The notes under the pieces: model-generated
What the model was told of the DNA's origin: nothing
Seen by the model: the letters and a program-made list of their open reading frames with translations, nothing else
Databases searched by the model: none
Source of the DNA: Parapedobacter deserti
GTDB lineage: Bacteria > Bacteroidota > Bacteroidia > Sphingobacteriales > Sphingobacteriaceae
Direction: 5' to 3'
DNA length: 64,000 nt
NCBI RefSeq assembly: GCF_042646065.1
Contig: NZ_JBHRTA010000062.1
Location: forward strand, 186,001 to 250,000
Position numbers and translations under genes: made by a program
Shown: one piece after another, positions 1 through 7,505 of the stretch
Layout: each line of letters opens with the position of its first letter
How positions within the stretch are numbered: the first letter of the stretch is position 1

Positions 1-95
1 CTTAGCTATTAGTGTGAAAATATCATCCAATCGGGCGATATATCCCTTTTGATATGGTTAAAGCCGCAAAGCGGAGATTGTATTCCTGCACTATC

Positions 96-950
96 TCACA
101 ATTCTTCAATATACATGCTGAGCCCCCTGCGCCTGCGCTCAAGTAATTTTTCCAACTGGTCATCCACGGCGGCGAATTCCCCGGCCCGAATACTTGCCGC
201 CATGCTTACCGTGAAATCGATTTCATCCTGCGGCATGCCTGCTTTGCCAAGCTCGGCCACAAAAGCGTCTTCGGGAAGGTCATGATACGCCGCGTTTAAC
301 CCCTTTTCAGATTTGAGCAAGGTCGCTAAATCCTCGAACGAAAACGCCTCCTCGCCTGTAACTCGGTATTCGACGTCGTGATGCCGGTCCGGTTCGGTCA
401 ATACAACCGCGAGCGCTTCGGCAATGTCTTCACGACTCACAAAACTGATCTTCCCATTGCCTCCCGGATAATAGATTTGTCCGTCTTTCACTGCGCTCCC
501 GATGAACAATGGGATGGTTTCGAAGTACATACTGTTCCGGAAAAAGGTAAACGTAAACCCGTGATTTTTGATGGCCTGCTCGGTTGCCATACAGGTCTGG
601 CCTGCCAGGAAAATTGCGTCCGGTCCGGGAGAGAGCGTGCTGGTATATACAATGTGCCGCACACCTGCAGCCGCGGCGGCCCGCACCACATTGGATTCCT
701 GCTGCGTTGCCACGGCTCCAGAGGTAGACGATGAAATCTGAAGCAGTGTCTCCACACCGTCCAGCGCTTTGACCAAAGCGGCCGTGTCTTCGTAGTCTGC
801 TGTCTTGATGGCCATATCAGAACCTTTGTATCCCTCCAGTTTTTCGGGGTTCCGCACGATAGCTACCAAATTGCCCGCTGGTAATTTTTCAATGAGGCGG
901 GAAAGGGTCAACTGCCCCAGGTGCCCGCTCGCTCCTGTTATTGCAATCAT
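96..950 (-). CDS. NmrA/QorB-type NAD(P)-binding oxidoreductase
   Basis: Atypical short-chain dehydrogenase of the NmrA/QorB group, about 284 residues, probably a cytoplasmic NAD(P)H-dependent quinone or enal reductase or a redox sensor. The N-terminus MIAITGASGHLG carries the Rossmann glycine motif at residues 6-12. A classical YxxxK catalytic pair is not evident, as is usual for this group. The C-terminal stretch with paired Leu and Arg residues resembles the QorB tail. I start it at 950 rather than the upstream in-frame codon at 971, because a TAGTTTTG -7 element lies at 969-976 and transcription would begin inside the longer version. It lies 72 bp downstream of an AraC regulator on the same strand. 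The substrate is not deducible. Confidence 0.85.
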   Translation of the reverse strand: MIAITGASGHLGQLTLSRLIEKLPAGNLVAIVRNPEKLEGYKGSDMAIKTADYEDTAALVKALDGVETLLQISSSTSGAVATQQESNVVRAAAAAGVRHIVYTSTLSPGPDAIFLAGQTCMATEQAIKNHGFTFTFFRNSMYFETIPLFIGSAVKDGQIYYPGGNGKISFVSREDIAEALAVVLTEPDRHHDVEYRVTGEEAFSFEDLATLLKSEKGLNAAYHDLPEDAFVAELGKAGMPQDEIDFTVSMAASIRAGEFAAVDDQLEKLLERRRRGLSMYIEEL

Positions 951-968
951 AGTTTCTATTATTTTCAA

Positions 969-976
969 CAAAACTA
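969..976 (-). promoter_or_regulatory. Bacteroidota -7 element for the NmrA-type gene
   Basis: Read on the minus strand the bases are TAGTTTTG, matching the Bacteroidota consensus TAnnTTTG. It lies 19 bp upstream of the chosen start at 950. No well-spaced -33 TTTG was found, so it is tentative. Confidence 0.4.
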
Positions 977-1022
977 TGAAGCGCGTCTGTCAAAAAATTG
1001 AACAAAGCCGCCAATGCTGAAA

Positions 1023-1841
1023 TCAGAGGATCAGATGGGGGAAATTTGGCAACTGTTCGTTAAAGGCACGCGCATACTGCCGGGGCGAGCAGCCAACAAA
1101 TGTCCTGAATGTGCGGATGAAATGTGGTTGGTCTGCGTAGCCGTGCATAAACGCCAGCTCCGTGAAGTTGACCGGTTGGCCTTCACGGAGCTGCTGCATC
1201 GCCGCCTGGAACTGGCAAATCCGGGAAAATAATTTCGGGGACACCCCGATAGCTTGTCGAAATTGGCGCTGGAAGGTCCGTTCCGAAATCCGTAGCTCCT
1301 GCTGCAATTCACGCAATTGCAAGCGGCCACCACTGACCGCTAGCAGCTTAGACGCGTATACGGCTTCAGCATCCAGCTTGGCCGAATTCCGCTCAACACG
1401 CCAGCGAAGGTAATCGGCCAGAATTTGGATCTGCCTGTCCGCTGCCGGAGTATTCAGAAGGCGCTCGATCAGTGACACGCCCGTCTTCTCATCAAGAGCA
1501 TCTATTGCCACACAACGGTCTGTTAATTCATGGGCGGGCAATCCGAAGATAGACTGCAAGGCATTCGGATAAAAGTAGACACCAACGGACCTGAAACCGG
1601 AAGGGATGGTAATTTTGCTAGGGCGGATCGATTGGCCGTACAGATAACATGTGGGCAATGCATGGTTCCATTGTTGCGCCACGCCTGCCGATATCTCCTG
1701 AAAAATTAACCCCGGTAAGCCGTCAGCAATGGTGGTAAACGTATGATACGCTTTCGCATCCACACCGCCGCTATCCAATGTCCAGAAGTACTGAACATAG
1801 GGAAGCAGTGGCGGTGGAGGGGCGAATTTGCGGTATTTCAT
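1023..1841 (-). CDS. AraC family transcriptional regulator
   Basis: DNA-binding regulator of about 272 residues. The C-terminal third (roughly residues 160-260) is an AraC/XylS double helix-turn-helix: a first helix pair around LRISERTFQRQFRQAIGVSP and a second around FMHGYADQPHFIRTF followed by GCSPRQYARAF. The N-terminal part beginning KYRKFAPPPPLLPYVQYFW is the type of ligand or cupin-like domain (DUF6597-like) common in Bacteroidota AraC proteins. The ATG at 1841 is preferred to one at 1862, since a TACCTTTG -7-like sequence (minus strand, 1847-1854) lies between them; if it is real the mRNA would be nearly leaderless. The gene precedes the NmrA-type oxidoreductase by 72 bp and may control it. 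The effector is unknown. Confidence 0.85.
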   Translation of the reverse strand: MKYRKFAPPPPLLPYVQYFWTLDSGGVDAKAYHTFTTIADGLPGLIFQEISAGVAQQWNHALPTCYLYGQSIRPSKITIPSGFRSVGVYFYPNALQSIFGLPAHELTDRCVAIDALDEKTGVSLIERLLNTPAADRQIQILADYLRWRVERNSAKLDAEAVYASKLLAVSGGRLQLRELQQELRISERTFQRQFRQAIGVSPKLFSRICQFQAAMQQLREGQPVNFTELAFMHGYADQPHFIRTFRTFVGCSPRQYARAFNEQLPNFPHLIL

Positions 1842-1889
1842 CAACCCAAAGGTACAAATCACCGAGCAAAACGCTTAAGATTGACGGCG

Positions 1890-2031
1890 CAATTATTTTA
1901 TCGTTGTTAGCTTCCGATAGTTTTCTGCCTTTGATGTATTCACTCAGCGTCAATCCAGAAAGATAAAAGAATATCTTTTCTTAAACGAAAGTCTGAAACA
2001 CCTGCATAGTTGGCAACCGCTAAACGCCCAA
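1890..2031 (-). pseudogene. Decayed AraC-type helix-turn-helix fragment
   Basis: Between the VOC gene and the intact AraC gene the minus strand translates, in two frames, to pieces of a second AraC DNA-binding domain. Reading from about 2031, one frame gives GRLAVANYAGVSDFRL. After a shift near an A-run the next frame gives RYSFIFLSGLTLSEYIKGR and then KLSEANNDKII. Together these resemble the classic AraC order LA--AGVS-FHL-R-FS-I-GLTLSEYI--R-L. No complete reading frame links them and the N-terminal half and the tail are missing. It overlaps the last codons of the VOC gene. The call rests on motif recognition by eye. Confidence 0.5.
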
Positions 2032-2421
2032 TACCCACCTCACTTCAAAAGCGTCAATTATCTCAACGAGTTTTTGGTCATCACTATTTGTAAAAAGGAA
2101 GTCCTTTTGCTTTATTACCAGCATTTCAATAAGCTGCCTTCTATCATCAGGATCCGGGCAGTGAAGATAAATGGACATGTAATTCCCGAGTGTTCTTCCT
2201 TCGTTGTGTACCAGATCCGAACCGTGAATGACTATGCGGTCAGAAACTAGCGTCCCACTAACAACGGGCATTTCTGTGTAACCTTGCAAATCCCCTTCGA
2301 ACGTTTCAAATTGCAAAGTGCCGCCAAAGCAGGCTTGGTAGTAGGTGAGCGCTTTCCTACAGTTACCAGAAAAGGTGACAAAGATCGCACTCACTATTTT
2401 ACCACTGTTATCGTCAATCAT
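2020..2421 (-). CDS. VOC superfamily (PhnB-like) protein
   Basis: Small 133-residue protein of the vicinal-oxygen-chelate fold, PhnB-like subgroup. The N-terminus has the typical strand-helix pattern VSAIFVTFSGNCRKALTYYQ followed by CFGG and an aromatic-rich strand. The C-terminus FEVRWVLGV matches the usual terminal strand of this group (a G/E-V-x-W-x-L-x pattern). Proteins of this type bind small ligands or metals, but the reaction is not predictable. It follows the SRPBCC gene at 2432 by 10 bp on the same strand, so the two are almost certainly co-transcribed in a run of small ligand-binding proteins. Confidence 0.8.
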   Translation of the reverse strand: MIDDNSGKIVSAIFVTFSGNCRKALTYYQACFGGTLQFETFEGDLQGYTEMPVVSGTLVSDRIVIHGSDLVHNEGRTLGNYMSIYLHCPDPDDRRQLIEMLVIKQKDFLFTNSDDQKLVEIIDAFEVRWVLGV

Positions 2422-2431
2422 GTCAGGCTAA

Positions 2432-2881
2432 TCAGGCATCAGGAATTTCCGGTTCTACAAGCTTTATCAGTTTCTCCAGCGATTCCTGCCAGCCTAAATA
2501 ACACATTTCAGGTGGTATTGCTGCAGGAATCCCTTCCTGTACCACTTTTAGTTCGGTGCCGCACGAAACTTCATTCAACCAGATCGTTGTTGTTATTTTT
2601 CCGGGCAAGCCGGGGTCGTCAAACGTATCGGTGTATTTAATAAATTCATTTCGTTTTATTTCAAGAAACGTACCGCCAAAAGAATGGCCATTCCCCGTAC
2701 TGAAATTAATAAACGTCATGTGGTACTTCCCTCCTTCTTTAAACTCCATATGCTGTACTGTGCATATAAAGCCATAAGGTGGCAGCCAACTAGAATAGGC
2801 AGTGGAATCCGAGAACGCGCGAAATACCTTTTCCGGACTTGCCTTGATTACCCTGTGTAAGGAAACAGAATTAGTTGTCAT
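2432..2881 (-). CDS. SRPBCC (AHSA1-like) protein
   Basis: Protein of 149 residues with the START/Bet v1-like helix-grip fold of the AHSA1 (activator of Hsp90 ATPase-like) group. It shows the family opening HRVIKASPEKVFRAFSDSTAYSSWL, the central strand with GGKYHMTF and GHSFGGTFLEI, and the closing GWQESLEKLIKLVE helix. The fold forms a hydrophobic ligand cavity, but no ligand can be named. It is the third gene of a minus-strand run (SRPBCC at 3746, DoxX, this gene, VOC). A second SRPBCC in the same run suggests local duplication, although the two sequences are clearly divergent. Confidence 0.85.
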   Translation of the reverse strand: MTTNSVSLHRVIKASPEKVFRAFSDSTAYSSWLPPYGFICTVQHMEFKEGGKYHMTFINFSTGNGHSFGGTFLEIKRNEFIKYTDTFDDPGLPGKITTTIWLNEVSCGTELKVVQEGIPAAIPPEMCYLGWQESLEKLIKLVEPEIPDA

Positions 2882-2927
2882 CTTATCGAAATTTAATGGT
2901 GATTAATTGTTTTGTTTGATATTTCTC

Positions 2928-3302
2928 TTAGCCGTTGGGCTGAATTTTATTGTTATATATGTAAGAAACGGCAAGGATGCCGAGCACCACCAACGGCATC
3001 AGCATAAATCCAATGTTTTTGTCCACGGCTGCATGACTGATGAACGCAAAAATTAGGTTAAATGTGAGTCCTGCGTATGCCCATTCCTTTAGCTTACCTG
3101 GTGTTTTAGGCAATGTAATCGCTAATGCCCCAAGTACTTTGCCGATGATAAGCGTATAGGCAAAGTAGTCTGGATAGCCCAAAGGTTTCGTACCTGCGTT
3201 CACATACTGTGGCGCAAATAGCAGGGTACCAAGTGGCATTACCCCTTCCCAAAGGACAATGATGATCGTTGCGACCCAAAAGATGATTTTATTCTTTTTC
3301 AC
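2928..3302 (-). CDS. DoxX-like membrane protein
   Basis: Integral membrane protein of 124 residues with four predicted hydrophobic segments (about 5-25, 45-65, 72-92 and 98-117), in the manner of small DoxX-like proteins. The N-terminus MKKNKIIFWVATIIIVLWEG starts at a GTG codon. No earlier start is compatible with the neighbouring SRPBCC gene, and the next Met would remove the first helix. It lies 21 bp downstream of the SRPBCC gene at 3324-3746 and 46 bp upstream of the next SRPBCC gene. The function of small DoxX proteins is mostly unknown; some are linked to redox or thiol stress. Confidence 0.75.
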   Translation of the reverse strand: MKKNKIIFWVATIIIVLWEGVMPLGTLLFAPQYVNAGTKPLGYPDYFAYTLIIGKVLGALAITLPKTPGKLKEWAYAGLTFNLIFAFISHAAVDKNIGFMLMPLVVLGILAVSYIYNNKIQPNG

Positions 3303-3323
3303 GTTATTCGTTATTAATGATTA

Positions 3324-3746
3324 TCAATTCGTTGATTCGACATATTTCACAAAGTTGTCTAAGATCGCCTGCCACCCTTGTTTCTGAAACTCCGGGTCAT
3401 TTTCTGTTTCCGCATCAAAAGTGGTTTTTATTTTCGTTTCACTATTTTGTGCGGCAAACGATGTGGTGGCCCTTCTCCCATCAGTCATGGTGTAAGTGAT
3501 TTCTCGATACAATTCTACTTGGCCATAAATGCCCTCGAAGTCAAAACCGAAGCTGCCATCCTTGGCTTCCATCCTGTTTTTGAACTTGCCGCCTACCCTC
3601 AGGTCGTTTTCGCTGCGCGGGCAATGCCAACTTCGGTCTGGACTGTTCCATTGCATAATGTCGCTTGGCGTATTCCAAGCTTTCCAAACTTCTGCTACGG
3701 GAGCATTTACCGTTGCTTCTACCGTAATTCTTGTTACCTGTGCCAT
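3324..3746 (-). CDS. SRPBCC (AHSA1-like) protein
   Basis: Protein of 140 residues with the Bet v1/START-like AHSA1 fold, opening TVEATVNAPVAEVWKAWNTP and ending GWQAILDNFVKYVES, both hallmarks of the group. The central WNSPDRSWHCPRSENDLRVG segment resembles the AHSA1 members that bind small hydrophobic ligands. It is the first gene of the minus-strand run 3746-2020 and is preceded by a TACTTTTG -7 element at 3780-3787. It is divergent from the GlxA-type regulator at 3885, a common arrangement for a regulator and its target. The ligand is unknown. Confidence 0.85.
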   Translation of the reverse strand: MAQVTRITVEATVNAPVAEVWKAWNTPSDIMQWNSPDRSWHCPRSENDLRVGGKFKNRMEAKDGSFGFDFEGIYGQVELYREITYTMTDGRRATTSFAAQNSETKIKTTFDAETENDPEFQKQGWQAILDNFVKYVESTN

Positions 3747-3779
3747 TGTTTTTGATGTTGTTTGTTAAATTTTACAGTT

Positions 3780-3827
3780 CAAAAGTACAATAGGGCGACC
3801 GATTGCAGCTGTTGTGAAAATGACAAC
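3780..3827. promoter_or_regulatory. Divergent promoter region with inverted repeat
   Basis: On the minus strand 3780-3787 reads TACTTTTG, a match to the TAnnTTTG -7 element, 33 bp from the SRPBCC start. About 24 bp further is the inverted repeat GTTGT-N7-ACAAC (3811-3827) with CTG/CAG-like flanks. It sits between the SRPBCC operon and the divergent GlxA-type regulator, where an operator for that regulator would be expected. The operator role is inference. Confidence 0.4.
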
Positions 3828-3884
3828 TGTAGGGGTGTATTATGACAAACTATTTTTTATCTTGCGCCATATTATCTTGTTGAT

Positions 3885-4862
3885 ATGCAGATCTCTGTCT
3901 TTGTACCGGAATATGGGGTAATTGAAGCCGTTACACCGCCATTCAGAACCTTCCATACTGCCAATGAATTTTTAACCACATTTGGCAAAAAGCCCATCTT
4001 CAAGGTGGAATATGTCGGCCTGAGAGAATTCGTACCCGCTAACAATGGCGAATACATGATAAAAACCGATCGGTTGCTTAAAGATGTGGCTGAAACGGAC
4101 TTACTGATCATCCCACCTACTTTTGGTGATGTCGCCACCGGGATTAGAGCTAATGCTGAAGCGATACCCTATTTCAAAAAGCTACACGAGAAGGGTACGA
4201 GTCTTGCCAGCTTGTGTATCGGTGCGTTTCTTTTAGCTGAAACCGGTTTACTTAATGGTAAAAAATGTTCTACACATTGGGCTTATATCAACGAGTTTAA
4301 AGAAAGATACCCTGATGTAGCGGTGGAGGACGGGGCTATCATTACCGAGCATGGTAATATTTACAGCAGCGGTGGGGCAAGCAGCCTGTGGAATTTGATA
4401 TTATACCTGGTTGAAAAGTTTGCAGATAGGGAAACAGCCGTAATGATTTCAAAATATTTTGCATTAGATATCGGGCGGGATAGTCAATCCCAATTCGCTA
4501 TATTCAAAGGTCAACGGAACCACGGTGACGATGATATTAAAACAGTACAGGATTATATTGAAAATCACTATCATGATAAAATAAAAATAGATACGTTGGC
4601 AAACCTTATTAATACGGGCCGCCGAACTTTTGAAAGGCGATTTAAGGACGCTACCAACAATACACCTATAGAGTACATACAAAGGGTAAGGATAGAAGCG
4701 GCCAAAAATTTTTTCGAAGCATCAAGAAAGAATGTAACCGAGATCATGTTTGATGTAGGTTATACAGATACGAAAGCGTTCAGAGATATATTCAAAAAGA
4801 TTACGGGGCTTACTCCTTTTGAGTACAGGAATAAGTTTGCAAGGGTGGCAAATGAGGTGTAA
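3885..4862 (+). CDS. GlxA-type regulator: DJ-1/PfpI domain plus AraC HTH
   Basis: Transcriptional regulator of 325 residues. Residues 1-195 form a DJ-1/PfpI amidotransferase-like domain with the nucleophile elbow ASLCIGAFLLAETGLL (Cys111) and a following CSTHW segment. Residues about 215-320 form an AraC double HTH (INTGRRTFERRFKDATNNTP, then VGYTDTKAFRDIFKKITGLT and PFEYR). This is the architecture of GlxA/FtrA/CdhR regulators. The DJ-1 domain usually serves as a sensor and not as an enzyme. It is divergent from the SRPBCC-DoxX-SRPBCC-VOC run and is a good candidate for its regulator. The inducer is unknown. Confidence 0.9.
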   Translation: MQISVFVPEYGVIEAVTPPFRTFHTANEFLTTFGKKPIFKVEYVGLREFVPANNGEYMIKTDRLLKDVAETDLLIIPPTFGDVATGIRANAEAIPYFKKLHEKGTSLASLCIGAFLLAETGLLNGKKCSTHWAYINEFKERYPDVAVEDGAIITEHGNIYSSGGASSLWNLILYLVEKFADRETAVMISKYFALDIGRDSQSQFAIFKGQRNHGDDDIKTVQDYIENHYHDKIKIDTLANLINTGRRTFERRFKDATNNTPIEYIQRVRIEAAKNFFEASRKNVTEIMFDVGYTDTKAFRDIFKKITGLTPFEYRNKFARVANEV

Positions 4863-4873
4863 CGTATAACAGG

Positions 4874-5140
4874 CTAGTCCGCTGAATTTACGTTTTCTGA
4901 GGCGCCACGGTTATAATACGCCCAGGCGAGGTCCACAAGCTCCGCATCTAAAACTGATCCGTCTGCCATCTCGGCGAGATACATGCCGCCGAGGTCATCG
5001 TAAACGATGGATTCGGTGACTTGCTGCATGCCTACAGGGATGGATTCAGTAGGCAGGAATTTCACCTCTTTTCCGGTTTCAGTATGTTTGACGTATATCG
5101 TTGATTCGTCGTCGCTTTGTTTAATCTCAAATGGTTCCAT
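4874..5140 (-). CDS. Small acidic hypothetical protein
   Basis: I do not recognise this 88-residue protein. It is acidic, has no signal peptide, TM segment or Cys, and contains a central VGMQQVTESIVYDDLGGMYL stretch and a tail ending AWAYYNRGASENVNSAD. The start at 5140 is chosen because a good ribosome-binding sequence (GAGGAGATA on the minus strand) lies directly in front of that ATG. The frame is open further upstream to 5287, but without such support and with unconvincing protein sequence. It stands alone, convergent with the regulator at 3885-4862 (11 bp apart) and divergent from the secreted protein at 5400. Confidence 0.6.
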   Translation of the reverse strand: MEPFEIKQSDDESTIYVKHTETGKEVKFLPTESIPVGMQQVTESIVYDDLGGMYLAEMADGSVLDAELVDLAWAYYNRGASENVNSAD

Positions 5141-5344
5141 TATCTCCTCGCGCTTTATATTCCTTAAACTAACAAACAACGGAGCCGGATGTTGCAGATT
5201 TATTTGAAATTCCTTATCCCCCGCTTTATATGCGTCGAAAATCCCTGAAAATGGGGAGAATCGGGACTTCTGTTTTCGGGAGCGCAATAACCCGAGCTCT
5301 CGCTTAATTTTTTTAACATTGTTTGTTATCCAAAACGATTATCC

Positions 5345-5375
5345 TTGTATAAAAAGACATCTTTGCCTAAGTTTG
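5345..5375 (+). promoter_or_regulatory. Bacteroidota-type promoter
   Basis: TTG at 5345-5347, a 20-bp spacer and TAAGTTTG at 5368-5375, matching the TTG/TTTG-N19-21-TAnnTTTG consensus. The predicted start of transcription is near 5382, 18 bp before the ATG at 5400. This excludes the longer reading frame that opens at 5319. Confidence 0.6.
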
Positions 5376-5399
5376 AGCGCCCTTGTTAATCTCGGCATT

Positions 5400-6074
5400 A
5401 TGAAAGTACGTATATATATCACTTTGTTATTTGGCTGTCTGACGGCGGGGTCGCTCGCTGTTCACGCGCAACCCGTGATGAGCGCTCAGCATGTAATCTT
5501 TGAAGACAATTATGCGAACGACGCCGAGGGGCGTATGCCAGGCTATTGGAAGACACATGGCACCGGTGCAACGGTAACGGTAGCGGGCGTTCCCGGAAAG
5601 TGGCTGAAAATGAACGACCGGACGTCTTACCAATTGGACACCTTGTTGGAACTGCCGGAAAAATTTACACTGGAATTCGAACTGCTCACACGGTCTGATA
5701 ATGCTAAAGACCTGCGCGACATCCACTTTGGCTTTACCAAAAGTCCTACGCCCAAGAGCTACATCTATGGTGTGCAGAATGACCCTACCATCGTTGTGAC
5801 AAAATTGCAGTATTTCTATAATGCGGTCAGTTCAACCAGCTTTGATACCGGCGTAAAAAACCGGGAGAATTTCCCGCTGGATGACCTGGGGAATGCGCGT
5901 ATTCCCATCGTCGTGGAGGTAAACGGACAGCAGATGCGCGTGCTTGTAAACCAACAGGCTGTGCTTGATACAGAGGCCTTGAAAGTGGAAAGCCCGAAAC
6001 ACTTTTATATTAGCAACGATAATTCACGAAACGGCGCTCAGTTTTACTTCGGCAACTTCCGTATCACCCGATAA
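5400..6074 (+). CDS. Secreted lectin/LamG-like protein
   Basis: Exported protein of 224 residues. Signal peptide MKVRIYITLLFGCLTAGSLAV followed by HA|Q, so cleavage would leave an N-terminal Gln. The mature part opens VIFEDNYANDAEGRMPGYW, very like the beta-sandwich module found at the N-terminus of many Bacteroidota OmpA-family proteins (pattern FEDNF-D--G-FP--W). The rest is beta-rich, with KFTLEFELLTR, IPIVVEVNGQQMRVLVNQQ and QFYFGNFRITR strands typical of concanavalin-like folds. There is no OmpA peptidoglycan-binding domain, so it looks like this module on its own. The ligand is unknown. Its neighbours do not inform on its function. Confidence 0.75.
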   Translation: MKVRIYITLLFGCLTAGSLAVHAQPVMSAQHVIFEDNYANDAEGRMPGYWKTHGTGATVTVAGVPGKWLKMNDRTSYQLDTLLELPEKFTLEFELLTRSDNAKDLRDIHFGFTKSPTPKSYIYGVQNDPTIVVTKLQYFYNAVSSTSFDTGVKNRENFPLDDLGNARIPIVVEVNGQQMRVLVNQQAVLDTEALKVESPKHFYISNDNSRNGAQFYFGNFRITR

Positions 6075-6134
6075 GCGCCAACCTGGATAGCTTCCGTACT
6101 GTGTTGCTGGATTGCCGCCAAGCGTTGATGCTGT

Positions 6135-7499
6135 TCACTCTTCGCTATCCAACAAGCCACTGTCGATCTGTTTGCTTGCCCTGGCGCCCAGCTTCTTCAG
6201 TTTTTCCACTTTATTGATGAGGTTGCCCGGCCCGGTACCGAGTTTCTTGGTAGCTTCTTCATGCGCACGCGCAGCTCGGCTCAGCTGCTCACCGATCTTG
6301 CTCATGTCTTGCAGAAAACCGACAAACTTGTCATACAAGGCGCCGGCTTCTTTGGCGATTTCCATCACATTGCGTGTCTGCCGCTCCTGCTTCCACATGC
6401 TGGCGATGGTGCGCAATGTGGCCAGTAACGTGGAGGGGCTGACGATGACCACACGGCGGTCCCATGCATCGCTGAACAGGTCTGCTTTATAGGTGATGGA
6501 CAAACTGAAGGCAGACTCGATCGGCATGAACAGTAAAACAAAGTCGGGCGAGTTGATCTGGTAGAGATCATGGTAGTTTTTGGCGGAAAGGCTTTTTACA
6601 TGATGCTCCACAGATTGGATATGCAACTTGGCGTAGCGTTCGCGATCTTCGTCTGTTTCGGCGTTAACCCACTGCTCATAGGCCAGCAGCGATACTTTAG
6701 CATCGACCACAAGGTGTTTTTCATCTGGCAAGTCAATAATGGCGTCGGGCAGCAGGCGCCTGCCATCTTCGTCCATCATGGCGGTCTGCAGCCGGTATTC
6801 GCGGTCCTTAACCAAGCCAGACCGTTCCAGCACCCGCTCAAGAATCACTTCGCCCCAATTGCCCTGCTTCTTACTATCACCGCGAAGCGCGCGGGTGAGA
6901 CTGTTAGCCTCGTCTTTGATGCGAAGGCTTTGCTCCATAAGCTGTTCTACCACGCCTTTTAGCGTGTTGCGCTCAGCCGCCTCAGTTTGGTAACTTTTCT
7001 CTACTTTTTCTTCAAACGCCTTGATCTTTTCTTTTAAGGGATTCAAAATCTGGTCAAGGGATTTGCTGTTGGTTTCGGTGAATTTTTGGGTTTTCTCTTC
7101 AAGGATCTTATTGGCGATGACTTGAAATTCTGTATTGAACTGCTGCTTGATGGCTTCGATTTCTGCCTTCTGTTCGTGCAATTTTTCCTGCTGGGATTCA
7201 TAATGGGCCTTGGCGTTTGCCAGCGATCTTTCGGCCTGTGCCAACCGCTCACGCTCCTGCTGCAATTCGCCGTGCAGTCGTTGCTGATCCGCTCGCAGCA
7301 TCGCCGTGATCCGCTCTTTTTCAGCAGCGAGGCTCTCCACCTGCTGCTCTGCCCGGGCCAGTTTAAGGGCTAATGCATCCCTTTCCGCACGCAGCGCTTC
7401 AACATCGGATCCTTGAGCCACCTGTTGGGGTCGTTTGAAAAGCAAGACAACCGCAATAATCAGGATGATACCCGCAATGACAATAAGGTATAATTCCAT
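6135..7499 (-). CDS. rmuC: DNA recombination protein RmuC
   Basis: RmuC family protein of 454 residues, about the family's normal length. An N-terminal membrane anchor (residues 3-23, rich in Ile and Val) is followed by a long coiled coil (about 35-180, Glu/Gln/Ala/Lys heptads). The RmuC nuclease-like domain follows at roughly 190-400, with KKQGNWGEVILERVLERSGL, LPDAIIDLPDEKHLVVDAKV and FVLLFMPIESAFS. This type of core resembles restriction-endonuclease-like folds with a D..(D/E)xK site (PDAIIDLP...VVDAKVS). RmuC limits inversions at short inverted repeats in E. coli. It ends convergently with the secreted protein at 5400-6074 and lies 6 bp downstream of the arginase-fold gene, so the two likely form an operon. 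Confidence 0.95.
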   Translation of the reverse strand: MELYLIVIAGIILIIAVVLLFKRPQQVAQGSDVEALRAERDALALKLARAEQQVESLAAEKERITAMLRADQQRLHGELQQERERLAQAERSLANAKAHYESQQEKLHEQKAEIEAIKQQFNTEFQVIANKILEEKTQKFTETNSKSLDQILNPLKEKIKAFEEKVEKSYQTEAAERNTLKGVVEQLMEQSLRIKDEANSLTRALRGDSKKQGNWGEVILERVLERSGLVKDREYRLQTAMMDEDGRRLLPDAIIDLPDEKHLVVDAKVSLLAYEQWVNAETDEDRERYAKLHIQSVEHHVKSLSAKNYHDLYQINSPDFVLLFMPIESAFSLSITYKADLFSDAWDRRVVIVSPSTLLATLRTIASMWKQERQTRNVMEIAKEAGALYDKFVGFLQDMSKIGEQLSRAARAHEEATKKLGTGPGNLINKVEKLKKLGARASKQIDSGLLDSEE

Positions 7500-7505
7500 G
7501 GCAAG

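Noticed and set aside
5141..5399. Inverted GC-rich segments near 5230-5300 as a terminator.
   Set aside because: The best stem is only about four pairs (CGGG/CCCG) and the T-run is displaced, so it is not convincing.
6570..6962. 130-codon plus-strand frame inside rmuC.
   Set aside because: It lies wholly antisense to a clear RmuC gene and shows no family features; shadow of the codon pattern.
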